A stretch of 64,000 nucleotides of DNA from Microcoleus sp. FACHB-831 (GCF_014695585.1 NZ_JACJON010000077.1:113458-177457), one strand, 5' to 3'. Counted from the stretch's first letter, positions 27,084 to 37,466 are shown. Numbers and translations are program-made. The notes: generated from the letters alone by a model not told the origin.

Positions 27084-28418
27084 CTATTGTCCGGTTTCTA
27101 ATACACTGTCAGATAAGTTAGTTTCTACTTCGCGCAAGTTTTTAAAGGCGTATCCGCACATACCTACAAGTAGCAGGCAGATAGAAGTTAGAACGTATAG
27201 CAGTGCTATTCCTGCACCACGCCCAGTACCAAAAATTGAGCCGAAGATATTTGCTAAATTGCCACCTGGCATCATTGCTGGTTCCAAAACTTTATCTGCT
27301 AAAAACCCAGCAATTAAGGGCGCGATCGCAGCCATAACTAACATGATTGCTGAACGGCTAGCAAATACCCGCCCCTGAAATTTTTGGTTTACTTTACTCA
27401 GCCAAATTGCATCCCGACAACTCCCCATCAAAGGGAAGTTTAAAGACGAACAAAACTGCGCCACAATCCAAATTAAAGGCATTTGGTTTAAACCAAATAC
27501 TATTTTGCTCAAGCCTGCACCGATCATTCCTAATAACAACCCGTGTATTTTGTGCTTAGGTACACCCCAAGTGCTAACAAAAATTGCTCCCACAACGCCG
27601 CCAACGCCTGCGGCTGCCGCAACACTTCCTAAAACTTGAGCATTATTACTAGAACGAGCCAAAATCATAGGTGAATAGATTGCCGCACCTAGATCGTGGG
27701 CAAATTGAAACAATGCAGCTGCAATTAGTAGAGCCAATAAACTGGGGCGAGAAAAAATGTATTTGAAGCCAAAAATAATTTCTTTCCAACTAAATTTTGG
27801 GCTTTTGGGTTTATTTTGATTGTCTTCTGGGTGTGGCTGCGGTATATCCACAAACACTACAGTGCTAACCGCAGCTACAAAGGTAATTAAGTCAATACTT
27901 AAAATTCCGCCCAACCCAATTGCAGTATAAAGAACGCTGGCTAAAGCTGGAGCGAGGATATTAGAACCGTAATGCACTGTGGAAATCATGCCAGTAGCGC
28001 GGGCGTAATACTGTTTAGGCACTAGCATCGTTATGGATGCGGTGGCAGCGAGTTCTTGAATTTGACCAAAAGTACCCTCTAGTATCCCAGCTACATATAA
28101 GTGCCAAATTTGTAAATGACCTGTAAGAAACAGCAATAGAATAGCAAGACTAGAGAAAGCTGCCACCCCATCACCAGCCATCATCAGTAACTTGCGGTTG
28201 TAGCGATCGACAATTATCCCTGCAAAAAGAGAAATCAAAACGCGCGGTACTTGGGTAAAGAAGCCAACTAAAGCTAATGCCGTTGCTTGTCCCGTCAATT
28301 CCCAAGCCCAAATAGTTAGGGTGAAAGCAGTCATATAACTGCCAATAGTCGATACCATTTGCCCGCACCAAAGGATTGAGAACGTCCTCATGTTGGTCGG
28401 TGAAGTGTCTTGTGTCAT
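27084..28418 (-). CDS. MFS efflux transporter (EntS-like)
   Basis: A 444-residue major facilitator protein with about 12 hydrophobic helices. The N-terminus FSILWCGQMVSTIGSYMT and the loop motif GIIVDRYNRKLLMMAGD (motif A) fit the DHA3/EntS type, which exports siderophores, macrolides and NRPS products. Its start is 477 bp from the divergent NRPS operon start, so the two units may share a control region. It is followed at 75 bp by the acylase gene, suggesting an export-and-trim unit. The substrate is inferred from position only. Confidence 0.87.
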   Translation of the reverse strand: MTQDTSPTNMRTFSILWCGQMVSTIGSYMTAFTLTIWAWELTGQATALALVGFFTQVPRVLISLFAGIIVDRYNRKLLMMAGDGVAAFSSLAILLLFLTGHLQIWHLYVAGILEGTFGQIQELAATASITMLVPKQYYARATGMISTVHYGSNILAPALASVLYTAIGLGGILSIDLITFVAAVSTVVFVDIPQPHPEDNQNKPKSPKFSWKEIIFGFKYIFSRPSLLALLIAAALFQFAHDLGAAIYSPMILARSSNNAQVLGSVAAAAGVGGVVGAIFVSTWGVPKHKIHGLLLGMIGAGLSKIVFGLNQMPLIWIVAQFCSSLNFPLMGSCRDAIWLSKVNQKFQGRVFASRSAIMLVMAAIAPLIAGFLADKVLEPAMMPGGNLANIFGSIFGTGRGAGIALLYVLTSICLLLVGMCGYAFKNLREVETNLSDSVLETGQ

Positions 28419-28895
28419 TTATAGCTGGGACAAGTGCTTAAATAAGCAAAATATTTTTCATATACCAAATAAAACTATTTCTAATTAATTTCCGCTCTGC
28501 TCTGTGCTATGCCCAAGGGCTTAATGCAAAAATTATTCATTATTTTTTGAGCTTAAGGCCTAAAGCAGTCGCTCATAATCGTGTGAAACTACGATTTGGG
28601 AAGGCTTCAGCTAGCTTACACTCAAGGCAACCATTTAAATCAATTGATAACTATTCTCTATAAGTTTAGTCAAAACGTACAAATTTTCTTAGAGCTTATT
28701 GAGAAATGCTTGCAAGTAGTGTACGTTGATAAAGTCAAAGCAAAAAAAAGTCCTAGCAGTTGGCGAGCCATTAACTCAGGCCAAAAAGCCTTGATTTTTC
28801 GTCACTCCACATAGGTGCGTACAGGCGTGAGATTTTGTATCTCTGCGTTTGACGTAGCTTTATGCCAAATTTTCAGGTTTGAGTGAGTAGGAAAA
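28419..28895. other. Divergent control region between MFS gene and NRPS operon
   Basis: A 477-bp AT-rich spacer. It must hold promoters for both directions. AT-rich, Fur-box-like stretches occur at 28644-28663 (TTGATAACTATTCTCTATAA) and 28694-28713 (GCTTATTGAGAAATGCTTGC), but neither is a clear palindrome. A 72-codon frame at 28596-28814 has no ribosome site and no homologous features. The NRPS ATG at 28896 is preceded by GAGTAGG. Confidence 0.5.
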
Positions 28896-31800
28896 ATGCC
28901 CGAATCTAAACTCTCCCTTAATTTCTCTACGTTAGTAGACCTTTTAAGTTACAGATCTCTGCATCAAACAGAAAAAATAGCTTTTACATTCCTACAGGAT
29001 GGAGAAACTGAGGAGACGAGTTGGACTTATCAAGACTTAGATCGGCGCAGTCGGGCGATCGCATCCCAATTACAGGCATTAGGTTTAACTGGAGAACGGG
29101 CGTTACTGCTATATCAACCGGGACTAGATTATTTAGCAGCTTTCTTCGGCTGTCTGTATGCAGGTGTGGTAGCCGTTCCCGCTTATCCACCTCGTAACAA
29201 GCGCAATACGCCCAGAATTAAAGCAATTCTAAAGGATTCAGAGGCGGCGATCGCGCTTACTACGACAACTATTAAATCTAGAATTCAGTCCTTACTTGAA
29301 CCTGAAATCCCCGCAGGTGTAGAGACGTACTATGGCGCCTCTCTACACGGCGGTACTAATCTGCAATGGCTAACTACTGATAATCTCCCACTAGGGATAG
29401 AGGGTAATTGGCAAAAACTTATTATTAATTCTGATACTTTAGCTTTTCTGCAATATACATCTGGTTCGACGGGTACGCCTAAAGGCGTGATGTTAACTCA
29501 CGGCAACTTAATTCACAATACTGCTGTGACATATCAATGTATGGAACATTCTGCCAACAGTAAATTTGTGTCTTGGTTGCCTACTTATCACGACATGGGC
29601 TTAATTGGCGGGATACTACAACCGTTATATGGTGGGTTCCCTTGCGTACTCATGACACCAACATCATTCTTGCAGCGCCCTTATAGTTGGTTGGAAGCTA
29701 TCTCTCGGTATCGGGGAACCACAAGCGGCGCACCTAATTTTGCTTACGAACTTTGCGTTCAAAAAATTACTCCTGAACAAAAGCAAACCCTTGATTTAAG
29801 CAGTTGGGATGTCGCTTTTAACGGTGCAGAACCTATTCGCAACGATACATTAAATAGATTTGCCGAAACTTTTGCCGCTTGTGGCTTTCGGAAAGAAGCC
29901 TTTTATCCCTGTTATGGATTAGCTGAAGCTTCTTTAATGGTTACTGGTAGCCGTAAATCTGAAATGCCAGTTGTTAGGACTATTGATGAAGTTGCATTAG
30001 AACGCAACCAAGTTGTTGAAGCTGATATTAGTAATGAGAATATTCGTACTTTAGTTAGTTCCGGTCAAACTATAGCGGATCAGAACATTTTAATCGTTAA
30101 TCCCGAAACATTAACTCGCTGTCAGCCAAATGAAGTCGGGGAAATTTGGGTATCTAGTCCTAGCGTTGGTCAAGGATATTGGAATCAAGTAGAAGAAATA
30201 AATAACACTTTTCAGGCTTATACAGCTGATACTAAAGAAGGAAAATTTCTCAGGACAGGCGATTTAGGCTTCCTACAAAATGGTGAATTATTTGTTACGG
30301 GACGCGCCAAAGATTTAATTATTATTCGCGGACGTAATCTCTATCCTCAAGATATTGAATTAACAGCAGAACGCAGTCATCCTTCTTTACGCGCTGGAAG
30401 CGTTGCAAGTTTTGCGGTTGAAGTCGCGGGTGAGGAACAATTAGTAATTGTTCAAGAAGTTGAATTTCGCCAACAACCAAATATAGAAGAAGTTACAACT
30501 GCTATTCGGCAAGCGGTTGCTGAAGAACATGAAATTCAAGTCTATGCAGTTGTTTTAATTAAAGCTGGTACTATTCCAAAAACTTCCAGTGGTAAAATTC
30601 AGCGTCGTGCAACTTGCGCTCAATATTTAGCAGGTGACTTGGAAGTTTTAGGTAGTATTGTAACTGGAAATAAAGAGTGGAAAGAAAGCGATCGCACTCT
30701 TAACCGCAAATCACTACTAGCAGTAACCTCACAAGAACAGCAAAAAGTTCTGAAATTATATATACAACAGATTGTCGATAATCTTCTGCAAGTTAAATCA
30801 GAAGTTAATCACTCTCTAAGTGCAGTTGGGCTTGATTCTTTAAAAATTTTTGAGTTGAAAAATCGCCTTGAAACCGATTTTGAAATTACTTTATCTGTAA
30901 CTGAACTGTTCGGGGGAATTAGCCTTGATGAATTAGCAGCACGAATTATTAAGCAAATTACCGTAGAAGCACCTGTTTTATCAGCGATTTCACCAGTTTA
31001 TCGCAATCAAAGTTTACCTTTGTCTTTTGCACAAGAACGTTTATGGTTTTTTGACCAATTAGAACCAGGGAACCCCTGTTATAATCTTGCTGCTACAGTG
31101 CATTTACAAGGACAACTAAACGTAGAAGCATTAATTCGTAGTCTCAACGAAATCATTAAAAGGCACGAAATTTTCAGGACTAAATTTGTTAGTCAAAATT
31201 GCAAACCCGTTCAAGTTATTTTGGATGAAATTACCTTTAAGTTGGCCATTATAAACTTGGCTGATTTTTCAGCAGAGGAAAGAGAAGCAGAAATAGAAAA
31301 CCTATGCTTAAAAGAAGCGCGATCGCCCTTTGATTTAAGTCAAGCACCTTTATTAAGGGGTACATTATTACGTCTTTCTCAAACAGAATACAAATTGCTT
31401 TTAACTGCACAGCATATTATTTTTGATGGTTGGTCCCTGGGTATATTAATTCAGGAATTGTCATCACTATATGCAGAGACGGTTCATGAACCGTCTCTGC
31501 ATAAAAAGCCAAAAATTCAATATGCTGATTATGCAGTTTGGCAGCGTAATTGGTTGCAAGGAGAAATTTTACACAAGCAATTGGCATACTGGAAGCAGCA
31601 ATTAAGCGGTGATTTGCCTGTTTTAAATTTACCTACTGATTACCCACGTCCAGCAGTTCAAACTTATAACGGCGCCCGAATAAGTTTTGAAATTCCTCAA
31701 GAATTAACCCAGAAATTAAATAAATTAAGTCAGCAGGAAGGGACAACCTTATTTATGACCTTGCTGGCAGCTTTCAAAACATTAATTTATCGGTATACAG

Positions 31801-34800
31801 GCCAAGAAGATATTTTAATTGGTGCGCCAATTGCTAATCGCGATCGCGCCGGAATTAAAAACTTAATTGGCTTTTTTGTCAATACTTTAGTTTTGCGAAC
31901 TGATATTAGTGACAATCCTAGCTTTAAGGAATTGCTGCACCGAGTGAGAGAAACAGCTTTAGGTGCTTATGCTCATCAAGAATTACCTTTTGAAAAGTTA
32001 GTAGAAAAATTACAGCCAGAGCGGGATTTAAGTTACTCGCCCTTATTTCAAGTTTCCTTTGCGCTGCAAAATGGATTAACACAAACTTTAGAATTACCAG
32101 ACCTACAATTAAGCTTAAAAGAAGTTGATACGAAAACAGCTAAATTTGATTTAACGCTGTTTTTAGAAGAAACTGCACAAGGTTTAATTGGAGCATTTGA
32201 ATACAATACTGATTTATTTAAATCCAGTACAATTGAAAGATTAATTGGACATTTACAAACTTTATTAACTGGAATTATTGATAACCCAGAAGCGACTATT
32301 TCTACTTTGCCATTACTAACTGCGACTGAACAGCATCAGTTATTATTGGAGTGGAATAATACTGGCGTAGATTATCCCCAGGATAAATGTATTCATCAAT
32401 TATTTGAAGCACAGGTAGAAAAAACACCAGATGCAGTTGCCGTAATTTTTGAAGATAAACAACTTACTTATCAAGAAGTAAATTATCAAGCAAATAAATT
32501 AGCGAAATATCTGCAAACACTGGGAGTTAAACCAGAATCTTTAGTAGGAATTTGTGTAGAGCGATCGCCACAAATGGTTGTCGCAATTTTGGGCATACTT
32601 AAAGCAGGTGCAGCTTATGTGCCATTAGATCCAGCCTATCCCCAAGAAAGATTAGCTTTCATGTTGGAGGATACGCAAGCTACTGTATTGTTAACGCAAC
32701 AACAGTTTGTAGAGACGTTTTATGAAACTTCTCTACAGGAAAACAAAACTAAAATTATTTGTTTAGATACTGATTGGCATCTGATTGAATCAGCAAATCA
32801 AGATAACTGCATCAGTAATGTTAATAGTAATAACCTTGCTTATGTAATTTATACTTCTGGATCTACTGGTTTACCTAAAGGAGTAACAATTAAACATCGC
32901 AATGCTGCCATATTATTACATTGGGCGCAATCAGTATTTACTTCTGCTGAATTAACAGGGGTATTGGCATCAACTTCAATTTGTTTCGATCTCTCAGTAT
33001 TCGAGTTATTTGTGCCGTTAAGTTGGGGCGGTACAGTAATTCTGGCAGAGACTGCCTTGCATTTACCGAGTTTACCAAGCGCAGAACAAGTAACACTGAT
33101 TAATACAGTACCAAGTGCGATCGCTCAATTACTACAAACCAATAGCATACCTGCCTCAGTTAGCACTATTAATTTAGCTGGTGAAGCATTACCGCCACAG
33201 TTAGTGCAGCAGTTGTATCAGTTACCAACAATTGAGCGCGTCTTCAACCTTTACGGGCCTTCGGAAGATACAACTTATTCCACATATACTTTATTGGAAC
33301 GGGATGCTAGATTTATCACGATTGGTCGTCCTATCGCCAAGACGCAAGTTTATATTCTTGACTCTCAGCAGCAATTAGTTCCTGTTGGTGTACCTGGAGA
33401 AATATACATCGGCGGTGATGGTTTGGCTAAAGGTTATCTTAACCGTCCTGAATTAACAGCAGAGAAGTTTGTTGCTCACCCGTTTATTGATGAACCAGCA
33501 GCCAAGCTTTATAAAACTGGAGATTTAGCACGATACTTACCTGATGGAAATATCGAATATATTGGTCGTATTGACTATCAAGTTAAAATTCGTGGTTTTC
33601 GTATTGAGTTAGGCGAAATTGAATCTGTCATTAATCAATATTCAGCAGTACAACAAGCTGTAGTTGTAGCGAAAGAATATCAACCTGGAGATAAACGATT
33701 AATTGCTTATTTGGTTTGTTCTCAAAAGAATTTAGAAGTAGCGGATTTAAGGACATTCCTGAAAGATAAATTACCTGAGTATATGATTCCTTCAGCTTTT
33801 GTCATCCTGGAATCTTTACCGCTTACTCCTAATGGCAAACTTGACCGCAAAGCTTTACCAGCACCAGATTTTACTAATTCTGAACTTACGGCAAGTTTTG
33901 TAAAACCTCGCACTACTGAAGAGAAGAAACTGGCAGAAATTTGGAGTCAGGTTTTAGGTGTTGCCAAAGTAGGAATTTACGATAATTTCTTTGAATTGGG
34001 AGGACATTCTTTACTCGCTACCCAACTAATCGCTAAAGTGGGGGAAACATTTCAGGTTGAATTGCCTTTGCGCTACCTATTCCAATCGCCAACAGTGGAA
34101 AGTTTAGCAGCGCAAATTACGCAACAACAAACTGATTTAACAGCGAAATCAGCTAATTTAGTATCGACAATAACACCTGATATCGATCGCAAATATCAAC
34201 CTTTCCCGCTTACCGATATCCAGCAAGCTTACTGGGTGGGTAGAAGTTCCGCGTTTGAATTAGGGAATATTGCCACTCATATCTATGTAGAAATTGATGC
34301 TGTTGATTTAGATTTAGAACGCTTTAACCAAGCTTGGCAGCGATCAATTGAACGTCACGATATGCTGCGGGCGATCGTTCTCCCCGATGGACAGCAACAA
34401 ATCCTTAAAGAAGTACCAACCTATCAAGTTAAGGTGTTGAATCTGCGGGGACAAAGTGCGGAAGTAGTAAATGGCGAGTTGAAAAAGGTACGCGATCGCC
34501 TTTCTCATCAAATCTTACCTAGCGACACATTCCCCTTATTTGAAATTTCTGCTTCTAGGTTAGATGAACATCGTACCCGCTTACATTTCAGCTTTGATTT
34601 GTTAATTGCTGATGCTTGGAGTTTCCAAATTATTGGGCGCGAATTAGCAGCTTTATATCAAAATCGCAAAGCTGAATTAACACCATTGCAAATTTCTTTT
34701 CGAGATTATGTTTTAGGTGAAGTTAATTGTCGTAAATCGGAACAGTATCAGCGATCGCAAGAGTATTGGCGCGATCGCCTCACTACCTTGCCGCCACCGC

Positions 34801-37463
34801 CAGAACTACCTTTAGCGCAAAATCCCTCTGCAATTAAACATCCGCGCTTTGTCCGTCATAGTGGCAAATTAGAAGCGGCTAAATGGCTTCAACTGAAGAA
34901 CTACGCCAGCAAAGTGGGAATTACACCTTCTGCGGTATTACTAGCTGCATTCGCTGAAGTATTGACAGTTTGGAGTAAAAGTCCGCGTTTCACTCTCACA
35001 CTGACCTTATTTAATCGCTTGCCTCTGCATTCGCAAGTTAACGAATTGGTAGGAGACTTTACATCTCTCAGCCTTTTGGCAGTGGACAACTCAACAGAAG
35101 ATAGTTTTGGCGATCGCGCCCGTCGATTGCAAGCGCAACTCTGGGAAGATTTAGACCACCGTGATGTTAGTGGCGTGCAAGTTTTGCGTGAATTAGCCCG
35201 AACTCAAGGCAGACTTTCTAGTGCTTTAATGCCTGTAGTCTTCACCAGTACTTTAACGCAGGAAGGTTTAGGAGAACAGAAATTTCCCTTAGATTGGTTG
35301 GGAGAGATGACTTATGGTATTACTCAAACGCCGCAAGTTTTCCTCGACCATCAAGTTGCAGAAGAAGCAGGCGCATTAGTTTTCAACTGGGATGCGGTAG
35401 AAGCAATTTTTCCGGCCGGAATGTTGGACGATATGTTTGCTGCTTATTGCAACTTCCTCGAAAGTCTGGCGGAAAAAGAGGAAAACTGGCAAGAAATTCA
35501 TCCCCAACTTATTCCGCATAGGCAATTACAGCAATTGGCAGCTATTAATGCGACTGATGCTTCGCTTTGGGCGGACACAGGGGTACCGCCCCTACTGCAC
35601 ACCTTATTTACCGCGCAAGTAGATTTACAGGCAGAAAAAGCGGCTGTAATTACGACCGAACGCACCCTCACTTATGCAGAGTTATACCGTCTTGCTAATC
35701 AACTTGGTCACAAACTGCGAGATTTAGGCGCAAAACCAAATCAGTTAGTTGCAGTTGTGATGGAGAAAGGATGGGAACAAGTTGTAGCTGTGTTGGGGAT
35801 TTTGATGTCTGGTGCAGCGTATGTGCCTATCGATCCTAAATTACCCCAAGAAAGGCGATCCCATTTATTCGCCCAAGCAGATATTCAGCTAGTTGTGACT
35901 CAACCTTGCGTTGACAAACGATTGTATTGGTCAGAAGGTATTCAGCGCATTTGCGTCGATAGCAAAAATGTAGAAACGCGATATATCTCGTCTCTACAAC
36001 CAATCCAAAAACCTGAAGATATCGCCTATGTAATTTACACTTCTGGTTCTACAGGGTTGCCTAAAGGCGTAGCGATCGACCATCGCGGCGCAGTTAATAC
36101 AATTCTGGATATCAATCACCGCTTTAATGTCCAAACTTCAGACAAAGTATTCGCCCTTTCTGCCCTTAACTTTGACCTCTCGGTTTATGACATCTTCGGA
36201 ACTTTAGCTGCTGGCGGCACAATTATTATTCCCGATGCTTGCACCGTCCAAGAACCCTCTCACTGGGCAGAATTAATGAAGCAAGAAAAGATTACCGTTT
36301 GGAACTCTGTACCCGCTTTAATGCAAATGATGGTGGATTATGGTACTAACAATCCTGCTATCTTCCAAAATCTGCGCTTAGTAATGATGAGTGGTGATTG
36401 GTTGCCGCTAAATCTACCCAATCAAATTAAAGCTTTAAATCCAGAAACCGACGTTATTAGTTTAGGTGGTGCAACAGAAGCTTCTATTTGGTCAATCTAC
36501 TATCCGATTGAATCAGTTAACCCCAATTGGAAAAGCATTCCCTACGGTAAACCCCTACAAAATCAGCGTTTCTATGTTTTAAATCATACCCTCGAACCTT
36601 GTCCGATATGGGTAACAGGACAACTTTATATTGGCGGAATTGGATTAGCTAAATGCTATTGGCGAGATGAAGCAAAAACATCTGCTAGTTTCATCACCCA
36701 TCCCCGTACAGGTGAAAAACTGTATAAACCTGGCGATTTAGGGCGTTATCTCCCCGATGGCAATATCGAATTTTTAGGTAGAGAAGACTTTCAAGTTAAG
36801 ATTGGTGGCTATCGGATTGAGTTAGGTGAAATTGAAGCAGCATTACTCAAACATCCCGCAGTTAAAGAAGCAGTAGTTAATGCAGTTGGTGACAAACCCA
36901 CTCACAAGCGATTAGTGGCTTATCTTGTGTTTGATTCTCTACAAAATCCACCATCAGATGAACTACGTAGTTTTTTAAGTGAAAAACTACCAGCTTATAT
37001 GATTCCTACTGCATTCGTAATGTTAGAAAACTTACCACTAACAGCGAATGGCAAAGTTAATCGTCAAGCTTTACCGATACCGAGTGCTGTTCAAGAGTTA
37101 GATTCTACTGTCATTGCACCTCGTAACCCTACCGAAACAATATTGACGAGGTTGTGGTTTGAAGTTCTAGGTGTGGAAAAAATAGGTATCTACGATAACT
37201 TCTTTGATTTAGGCGGCGATTCGATTTTAGTTACTCAATTAATTGCCAAAGTGCGCGAAACTTTCAACATTGAACTACCTTTACGCGATTTCTTTGAAAC
37301 ACCTACTATTGCGGGTCAAGTTACAAACATTCTCCACGCTCCACAGCAACGGCTCAAAGTAGAACAGACTGCGGAATTACTAATGAGCATAACTGAACTT
37401 TCTGATGATGAAGTAGAAAAAATGCTGGCGGAAAAAACAGCACTAATCGGAGTAGGAGCTTAA
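28896..37463 (+). CDS. NRPS 1: FAAL-ACP / C-A(Ala-like)-PCP / Cy-A(Cys)-PCP
   Basis: A 2855-residue starter synthetase. The fatty acyl-AMP ligase is at about 1-580 (LQYTSGSTGTPKGVMLTH; TGDLGFLQNGELFVTGRAKD). The ACP at about 620-690 has Ser near 647 in GLDSLK. The C domain at about 700-1150 has QHIIFDGW in place of HHxxxDG, with the second, catalytic His kept. A1 is at about 1165-1670; its pocket code reads DLFNNALTYK, which I recall as Ala in cyanobacterial NRPSs. PCP1 has Ser near 1704. The heterocyclisation domain at about 1765-2230 has DLLIADAWS, the DxxxxDxxS motif. A2 is at about 2240-2740; its code reads DLYNMSLIWK, a Cys code. PCP2 has Ser near 2775. The product is a fatty acyl-aminoacyl-thiazoline. 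No oxidase domain is present, so the ring should stay a thiazoline. It is the first gene of the operon, 3 bp before the next. Confidence 0.93.
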   Translation: MPESKLSLNFSTLVDLLSYRSLHQTEKIAFTFLQDGETEETSWTYQDLDRRSRAIASQLQALGLTGERALLLYQPGLDYLAAFFGCLYAGVVAVPAYPPRNKRNTPRIKAILKDSEAAIALTTTTIKSRIQSLLEPEIPAGVETYYGASLHGGTNLQWLTTDNLPLGIEGNWQKLIINSDTLAFLQYTSGSTGTPKGVMLTHGNLIHNTAVTYQCMEHSANSKFVSWLPTYHDMGLIGGILQPLYGGFPCVLMTPTSFLQRPYSWLEAISRYRGTTSGAPNFAYELCVQKITPEQKQTLDLSSWDVAFNGAEPIRNDTLNRFAETFAACGFRKEAFYPCYGLAEASLMVTGSRKSEMPVVRTIDEVALERNQVVEADISNENIRTLVSSGQTIADQNILIVNPETLTRCQPNEVGEIWVSSPSVGQGYWNQVEEINNTFQAYTADTKEGKFLRTGDLGFLQNGELFVTGRAKDLIIIRGRNLYPQDIELTAERSHPSLRAGSVASFAVEVAGEEQLVIVQEVEFRQQPNIEEVTTAIRQAVAEEHEIQVYAVVLIKAGTIPKTSSGKIQRRATCAQYLAGDLEVLGSIVTGNKEWKESDRTLNRKSLLAVTSQEQQKVLKLYIQQIVDNLLQVKSEVNHSLSAVGLDSLKIFELKNRLETDFEITLSVTELFGGISLDELAARIIKQITVEAPVLSAISPVYRNQSLPLSFAQERLWFFDQLEPGNPCYNLAATVHLQGQLNVEALIRSLNEIIKRHEIFRTKFVSQNCKPVQVILDEITFKLAIINLADFSAEEREAEIENLCLKEARSPFDLSQAPLLRGTLLRLSQTEYKLLLTAQHIIFDGWSLGILIQELSSLYAETVHEPSLHKKPKIQYADYAVWQRNWLQGEILHKQLAYWKQQLSGDLPVLNLPTDYPRPAVQTYNGARISFEIPQELTQKLNKLSQQEGTTLFMTLLAAFKTLIYRYTGQEDILIGAPIANRDRAGIKNLIGFFVNTLVLRTDISDNPSFKELLHRVRETALGAYAHQELPFEKLVEKLQPERDLSYSPLFQVSFALQNGLTQTLELPDLQLSLKEVDTKTAKFDLTLFLEETAQGLIGAFEYNTDLFKSSTIERLIGHLQTLLTGIIDNPEATISTLPLLTATEQHQLLLEWNNTGVDYPQDKCIHQLFEAQVEKTPDAVAVIFEDKQLTYQEVNYQANKLAKYLQTLGVKPESLVGICVERSPQMVVAILGILKAGAAYVPLDPAYPQERLAFMLEDTQATVLLTQQQFVETFYETSLQENKTKIICLDTDWHLIESANQDNCISNVNSNNLAYVIYTSGSTGLPKGVTIKHRNAAILLHWAQSVFTSAELTGVLASTSICFDLSVFELFVPLSWGGTVILAETALHLPSLPSAEQVTLINTVPSAIAQLLQTNSIPASVSTINLAGEALPPQLVQQLYQLPTIERVFNLYGPSEDTTYSTYTLLERDARFITIGRPIAKTQVYILDSQQQLVPVGVPGEIYIGGDGLAKGYLNRPELTAEKFVAHPFIDEPAAKLYKTGDLARYLPDGNIEYIGRIDYQVKIRGFRIELGEIESVINQYSAVQQAVVVAKEYQPGDKRLIAYLVCSQKNLEVADLRTFLKDKLPEYMIPSAFVILESLPLTPNGKLDRKALPAPDFTNSELTASFVKPRTTEEKKLAEIWSQVLGVAKVGIYDNFFELGGHSLLATQLIAKVGETFQVELPLRYLFQSPTVESLAAQITQQQTDLTAKSANLVSTITPDIDRKYQPFPLTDIQQAYWVGRSSAFELGNIATHIYVEIDAVDLDLERFNQAWQRSIERHDMLRAIVLPDGQQQILKEVPTYQVKVLNLRGQSAEVVNGELKKVRDRLSHQILPSDTFPLFEISASRLDEHRTRLHFSFDLLIADAWSFQIIGRELAALYQNRKAELTPLQISFRDYVLGEVNCRKSEQYQRSQEYWRDRLTTLPPPPELPLAQNPSAIKHPRFVRHSGKLEAAKWLQLKNYASKVGITPSAVLLAAFAEVLTVWSKSPRFTLTLTLFNRLPLHSQVNELVGDFTSLSLLAVDNSTEDSFGDRARRLQAQLWEDLDHRDVSGVQVLRELARTQGRLSSALMPVVFTSTLTQEGLGEQKFPLDWLGEMTYGITQTPQVFLDHQVAEEAGALVFNWDAVEAIFPAGMLDDMFAAYCNFLESLAEKEENWQEIHPQLIPHRQLQQLAAINATDASLWADTGVPPLLHTLFTAQVDLQAEKAAVITTERTLTYAELYRLANQLGHKLRDLGAKPNQLVAVVMEKGWEQVVAVLGILMSGAAYVPIDPKLPQERRSHLFAQADIQLVVTQPCVDKRLYWSEGIQRICVDSKNVETRYISSLQPIQKPEDIAYVIYTSGSTGLPKGVAIDHRGAVNTILDINHRFNVQTSDKVFALSALNFDLSVYDIFGTLAAGGTIIIPDACTVQEPSHWAELMKQEKITVWNSVPALMQMMVDYGTNNPAIFQNLRLVMMSGDWLPLNLPNQIKALNPETDVISLGGATEASIWSIYYPIESVNPNWKSIPYGKPLQNQRFYVLNHTLEPCPIWVTGQLYIGGIGLAKCYWRDEAKTSASFITHPRTGEKLYKPGDLGRYLPDGNIEFLGREDFQVKIGGYRIELGEIEAALLKHPAVKEAVVNAVGDKPTHKRLVAYLVFDSLQNPPSDELRSFLSEKLPAYMIPTAFVMLENLPLTANGKVNRQALPIPSAVQELDSTVIAPRNPTETILTRLWFEVLGVEKIGIYDNFFDLGGDSILVTQLIAKVRETFNIELPLRDFFETPTIAGQVTNILHAPQQRLKVEQTAELLMSITELSDDEVEKMLAEKTALIGVGA
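29317..29348. repeat. In-frame palindrome copy 1 (FAAL domain)
   Basis: GTGTAGAGACG arm with CCTCTCTACAC arm, one mismatch. It encodes VETYYGASLH in a loop between the N-terminal FAAL region and the A3 core motif. Confidence 0.85.
31470..31503. repeat. In-frame palindrome copy 2 (C domain)
   Basis: A perfect 34-bp palindrome (left arm TATGCAGAGACGGTTCA). It encodes AETVHEPSLH at the length-variable loop after the HHxxxDG helix, just before the conserved IQYADYAVW motif. Confidence 0.9.
32708..32737. repeat. In-frame palindrome copy 3 (A1 domain)
   Basis: TGTAGAGACGTTT with AAACTTCTCTACA, one mismatch, 4-base centre. It encodes VETFYETSLQ in the loop between A2 and A3 motifs. Confidence 0.85.
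35569..35595. repeat. In-frame repeat of the GGGCGG..CCGCCC type (Cy-A linker)
   Basis: GGGCGGACACAGGGGTACC followed by GCCCCTAC, a dispersed cyanobacterial repeat type. It encodes WADTGVPPL in the linker between the Cy and A2 domains, where paralogous linkers lack these residues. Confidence 0.65.
35969..35998. repeat. In-frame palindrome copy 4 (A2 domain)
   Basis: TGTAGAAACGCGATA with TATCTCGTCTCTACA, two mismatches. It encodes VETRYISSLQ immediately before the A3 core IAYVIYTSGSTG. Confidence 0.85.
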
Positions 37464-37466
37464 ACA

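Noticed and set aside
28596..28814. A 72-codon frame in the spacer upstream of NRPS 1
   Set aside because: It overlaps the probable promoter region, has no ribosome site and no family features.
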